The notes beneath the pieces are model-generated. The model saw nothing but the letters and a program-made list of their open reading frames with translations, was not told where the DNA came from and ran no database searches. DNA of 64,000 nucleotides from contig JAIUPT010000015.1 of the NCBI GenBank assembly GCA_022315425.1, forward strand, positions 62,001-126,000. The letters are read 5' to 3'. Every line of letters begins with the position of its first letter. The stretch's first letter is position 1. The translations under genes were made by a program, and so were the position numbers. Positions 61,429 to 64,000 of this stretch are shown piece by piece. Origin of the DNA: Pseudevernia furfuracea (lineage: Eukaryota > Ascomycota > Lecanoromycetes > Lecanorales > Parmeliaceae).

Positions 61429-62485
61429 ATGGCTCGTCGCAAAGCACTGCTACACGCTCAACAGCAAGACGCAGACTCGTCTCACGTCTCCCCCTCCACG
61501 AGAAGCCAGCTGTCAGCTCGAGAATATTATAACGCACGATATGAGAAGGTCGATAAAGGTCATCGATTAATGACTCTCTACGCCGATGTCATCAACTCAC
61601 ACATTGATCGTCTCGAAGGATTGTGAAGAGAGTGAGTCACCTTCAGTATGGATTTTACAGTCGTTTTGCTCACGTTGTTGATTCCTAATCTCTAGATATT
61701 GCGACATCGTCGATATCGATGTCTATTACACACTCAAAAGGTCGATAATTGATCGAATCAAGAACTTTTTTTATTGAATATGTAACAACTACTCCGTCAA
61801 GAAAATCAGCTCGATTAAGACCTACTAACATCAACTGAGTCAGCTCTACATCAAATGAAGGGGTCGACGAATTAGTTCGTTGACTTTAAAGAAAATCTAC
61901 AATGTAAGTAAAGACGCACACGTTGATGCTTCTATACACACGAGTAATCGTTGAAACAATTCATTAACGATTCATTAATCGAAGAGCACAGACTGAATAA
62001 CAACGAAATCGATAAGTCTCTCTTAAATACGATAGATTTCGTGAAGCTGCTGCGTTGTCACTGAGTGTTCGACATCAACACCTTCCCTCACGAACGACAA
62101 CGGGTTCAGTTAACAACGATTCTACTGGTCGCGATATTCACTGAATCCCGACCCGAAGCCCTTCTCGAAATCATCTATCGTGATCTAGATTTATTCGTTC
62201 AACGCGATAAGATCATCGAGGAAGTAACGCTTATCTTGCAGCTGAAGCTCACTCGAATCAAGTCTCGTAAGAAGCGTAAGAGATCGTGAGTGACCGCTAA
62301 GTAATGAAGTTCATCACTCTAACGAATATATAGAAAAATCTACACATTCTTTATCGATACCAATCCCGTCTTTTGTATAGTGTCTCATATTATCAGTCTC
62401 GTCTGCGACGACGACGTCTATCTTTTCTCGAATATAAACTCCAGAATAGTTCTAACGCTGAGCGTTCTAAAGAAACTAAACTGTT
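61429..62485 (+). pseudogene. DUF3435 tyrosine-recombinase-like gene relic, cut by an LTR element
   Basis: A Met (61429, MARRKALLHAQQQ) opens a frame that continues with RIP-type stops to 62485. The diagnostic stretch at 62035-62290 reads FVKLLRCH, then FDINTFPHERQRVQL, ILLVAIFTESRPEALLEIIY and RDLDLFVQRD, followed by LKLTRIKSRKKRKRS. It matches the DUF3435 pattern with the Arg of RPGALL, the first catalytic Arg of tyrosine recombinases. A later piece near 62370-62450 fits the family's downstream region. DUF3435 proteins include the captains of Starship elements but also non-captain genes. The frame is cut at 62485-62491 by the LTR retrotransposon, so the rest, with the catalytic Tyr, should lie beyond it, outside the window. 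Confidence 0.65.
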
Positions 62486-62490
62486 AAGAT

Positions 62491-64000
62491 TGTAAGGACC
62501 GTACTGTGGTGATAACCGTAGTGTAGTATGTAACGAAGATAACAAGCTAAGGAGCAACTATGTACTGGGAGGGAAGCCATATATGTATGGCTGAGTGAAC
62601 CTGCCAAGACACTAGGCCCGATAGGGCTAGCGTAGGTGTCAAGGGTACGAGGTGTCAAGGGACGCAGGGTACGCTCGTAACACTACTCCCCCCCCGAAGA
62701 AGCACTGGTCCCCAGTGCGGAAGAAAAGAAGAAAAGAAGAAGAAAAACAAACGTTATGCATGCTTGGTCGCTGAAAAATCATAAAAAACAAAGAACTTTT
62801 GGCTCTAGCGCTCGCTTTCTCCTTGCGGCGATGATGTTGATCCCAATTTAATTCGATGACGTCTTGGCGATGTCATGTCGCTAGCATGACGTTATGCGGT
62901 GACAGGGGTTCAGGAATGGCCTTCATTAGTGAAGAATTGAAGAAATGGTGGTCAAGGACGTGTTTTGTCATGCAGCAGCCATTTGATATTCGATTTTCGA
63001 GCGGAGAAGAAATCCAGAAATGAAGGCCTGTGATTGGCTGAGGCCTTCCGAACCGCCCGAACCTTAAACCTTAATTCAATATCAAATGGTTTTGGCGCAG
63101 GCGAATCCTTGAGGATACGGCTGACTTGAGAGGTGCATAGCGCATGTAGAGGTCAGTCACTGTAAGGTAGTTTCTTGATACAGTCTCGTATGTGAGCGGT
63201 GGAGGTGAGACTGTTCGATACTCAGATAAGGCTGAGGGGGGGTGAAATGGTGAAGAAGTAGCGCTCTCAGCAGGGACGAGTGCTGACAGACTGGATTTGA
63301 GAGGCGCTATGCTCTTGGTGGGAGATAATTGTTGACATTCTCGACTGCGAAGATGTTCATGCAGCTGATTCTTTGACTCGAAGATTGTCTCGCAGTGCTT
63401 GCAAGAGGCCTTGTTGCAGATAATCATTTGACTATAACTTAATAGTCGACTAATGAAGGAGAATATAGCTGAGCAAACTGTGCATTTGTGATACTCTTAA
63501 GACATTTGCGAAGCTGATTTTGAAGTCTCTTGCGGAGTTGTTTGAGAAGCTGACTTTGAAGTCTCTCTTTCGAATTTGACTATCAGCATCTTCATGTACT
63601 TGACGAGGATCACATCTTTTAGAATTTCTTGAATGCTTTGACTTCATGTAAATGTCTGATTACGAAGACATTTCGAAAGTAGTCTCGTGATATCAATCTC
63701 GCGATATTAATTCGCACACTGTAAAATATGCTCGACGAACTTGTTGATGTCATGATATAGACGGAGTTTCGAAAAGTTATACTGCAGCGAAGGATCAAAG
63801 AAGACTAGGTCTCGAGGTGTGAGAGTAGGTTTTTGAGCTTCTTTCTGAGCAGCTTGTTGAGTAGCTTTTTGAGCTTCTTGAGCTTCTTTATCAGCAGCTT
63901 TGCGAGCTTCTTTCTCAGTAGCTTCTTAAGCTTTCTCGACTTGAATACTTAATTTGAGAGCGTCGAGAATCGTTTTCACCCAGTCTCGTCTCATTTTTAT
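62491..64000 (-). mobile_element. LTR retrotransposon, family A, 3' LTR plus 3' interior (partial)
   Basis: The LTR is 62491-62682 (192 bp). On minus it starts TGTTACGAGCGTACC and ends GGTCCTTACA. Immediately before it on minus is CGGGGGGGGAGTAG, a polypurine tract, so this is the 3' LTR and the body extends right past the window end. The candidate target repeat on the near side is AAGAT (62486-62490). It is the only family-A copy here with internal sequence. Confidence 0.8.
63071..64000 (-). pseudogene. Gag-like coiled-coil ORF of the family-A retrotransposon (partial)
   Basis: Minus frames 63647-63450 and 63427-63071, plus upstream pieces, read as one protein. It has an Ala/Lys/Glu/Gln-rich coiled coil (KEARKAADKEAQEAQKA), then LTPRDLVFFDPSL and LLSKCLRN (a gag-like block), then a C2HC-like finger CKHCETIFESKNQLHEH...C. 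A Ser/Pro-rich tail ending YLTVTDLYMRYAPLKS follows. Stops at TAG and TGA interrupt it. I am fairly sure it belongs to the retroelement, less sure that it is Gag. Confidence 0.5.

Overview
The window reads as an accessory, transposon-rich segment of a filamentous ascomycete (Pezizomycotina) genome. Genes carry short GT-AG introns of about 45-100 bp, and the protein families are fungal: DUF6536, HET, NACHT-ankyrin NLR, DUF3435 and Tad-type LINE. Long AT-rich blocks have almost no CpA or TpG but keep many TCGA and ACG words. That is the footprint of repeat-induced point mutation (RIP) acting at CpA. No species can be named from the sequence.

Layout. 365-2874 (-): DUF6536 membrane-protein gene with three in-frame stops. 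3590-6900: RIP-degraded DNA with copies of a Helitron-like repeat. 7037-7980 (-): an intact three-exon gene for a 270-residue secretory or membrane protein, isolated between RIP blocks. 8040-13588: RIP block with a pogo/Fot1 transposase relic and a solo LTR. 13589-14351: a miniature LTR element (family B). 15083-15960 (-): C-terminal part of a HET-type gene, next to a probable 466-bp solo LTR. 18306-18900: a diverged tandem duplication. 19153-20270 (+): broken secreted HExxH metalloprotease gene. 21958-25192: full-length hAT element with 8-bp target duplication. 25678-28140: possible degraded genes. 28307-28508: solo LTR. 29356-30659: a second miniature LTR element (family C). 30683-34402: full-length MULE. 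34463-34656: solo LTR. 35770-41100 (-): Tad-like LINE. 42305-44972 (-): Ulp1-like cysteine peptidase gene. 45420-49760: RIP block. 49890-54344 (+): NACHT-ankyrin NLR gene with one in-frame stop. 55048-55938: second family-B element. 56096-60259: a 4.2-kb near-perfect palindrome whose arms carry PIF1/Helitron helicase remnants. 61429-62485 (+): DUF3435 recombinase relic cut by an LTR retrotransposon that starts at 62491 and runs off the window.

Most genic sequence is broken, and nearly all in-frame stops are one transition from a sense codon, as RIP or RIP leakage produces. The mobile elements, in contrast, have sharp boundaries: eight insertions have exact target-site duplications that I could read directly.

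The observation I consider most novel is the family-B miniature LTR element. It has 86-88-bp LTRs, a 13-nt sequence just after the 5' LTR that is exactly complementary to part of the LTR (suggesting Tf1-like self-priming), and an internal tRNA-like segment with A- and B-box motifs. The co-occurrence of a DUF3435 gene, an NLR and a HET gene also makes a degraded Starship-type cargo region worth testing.
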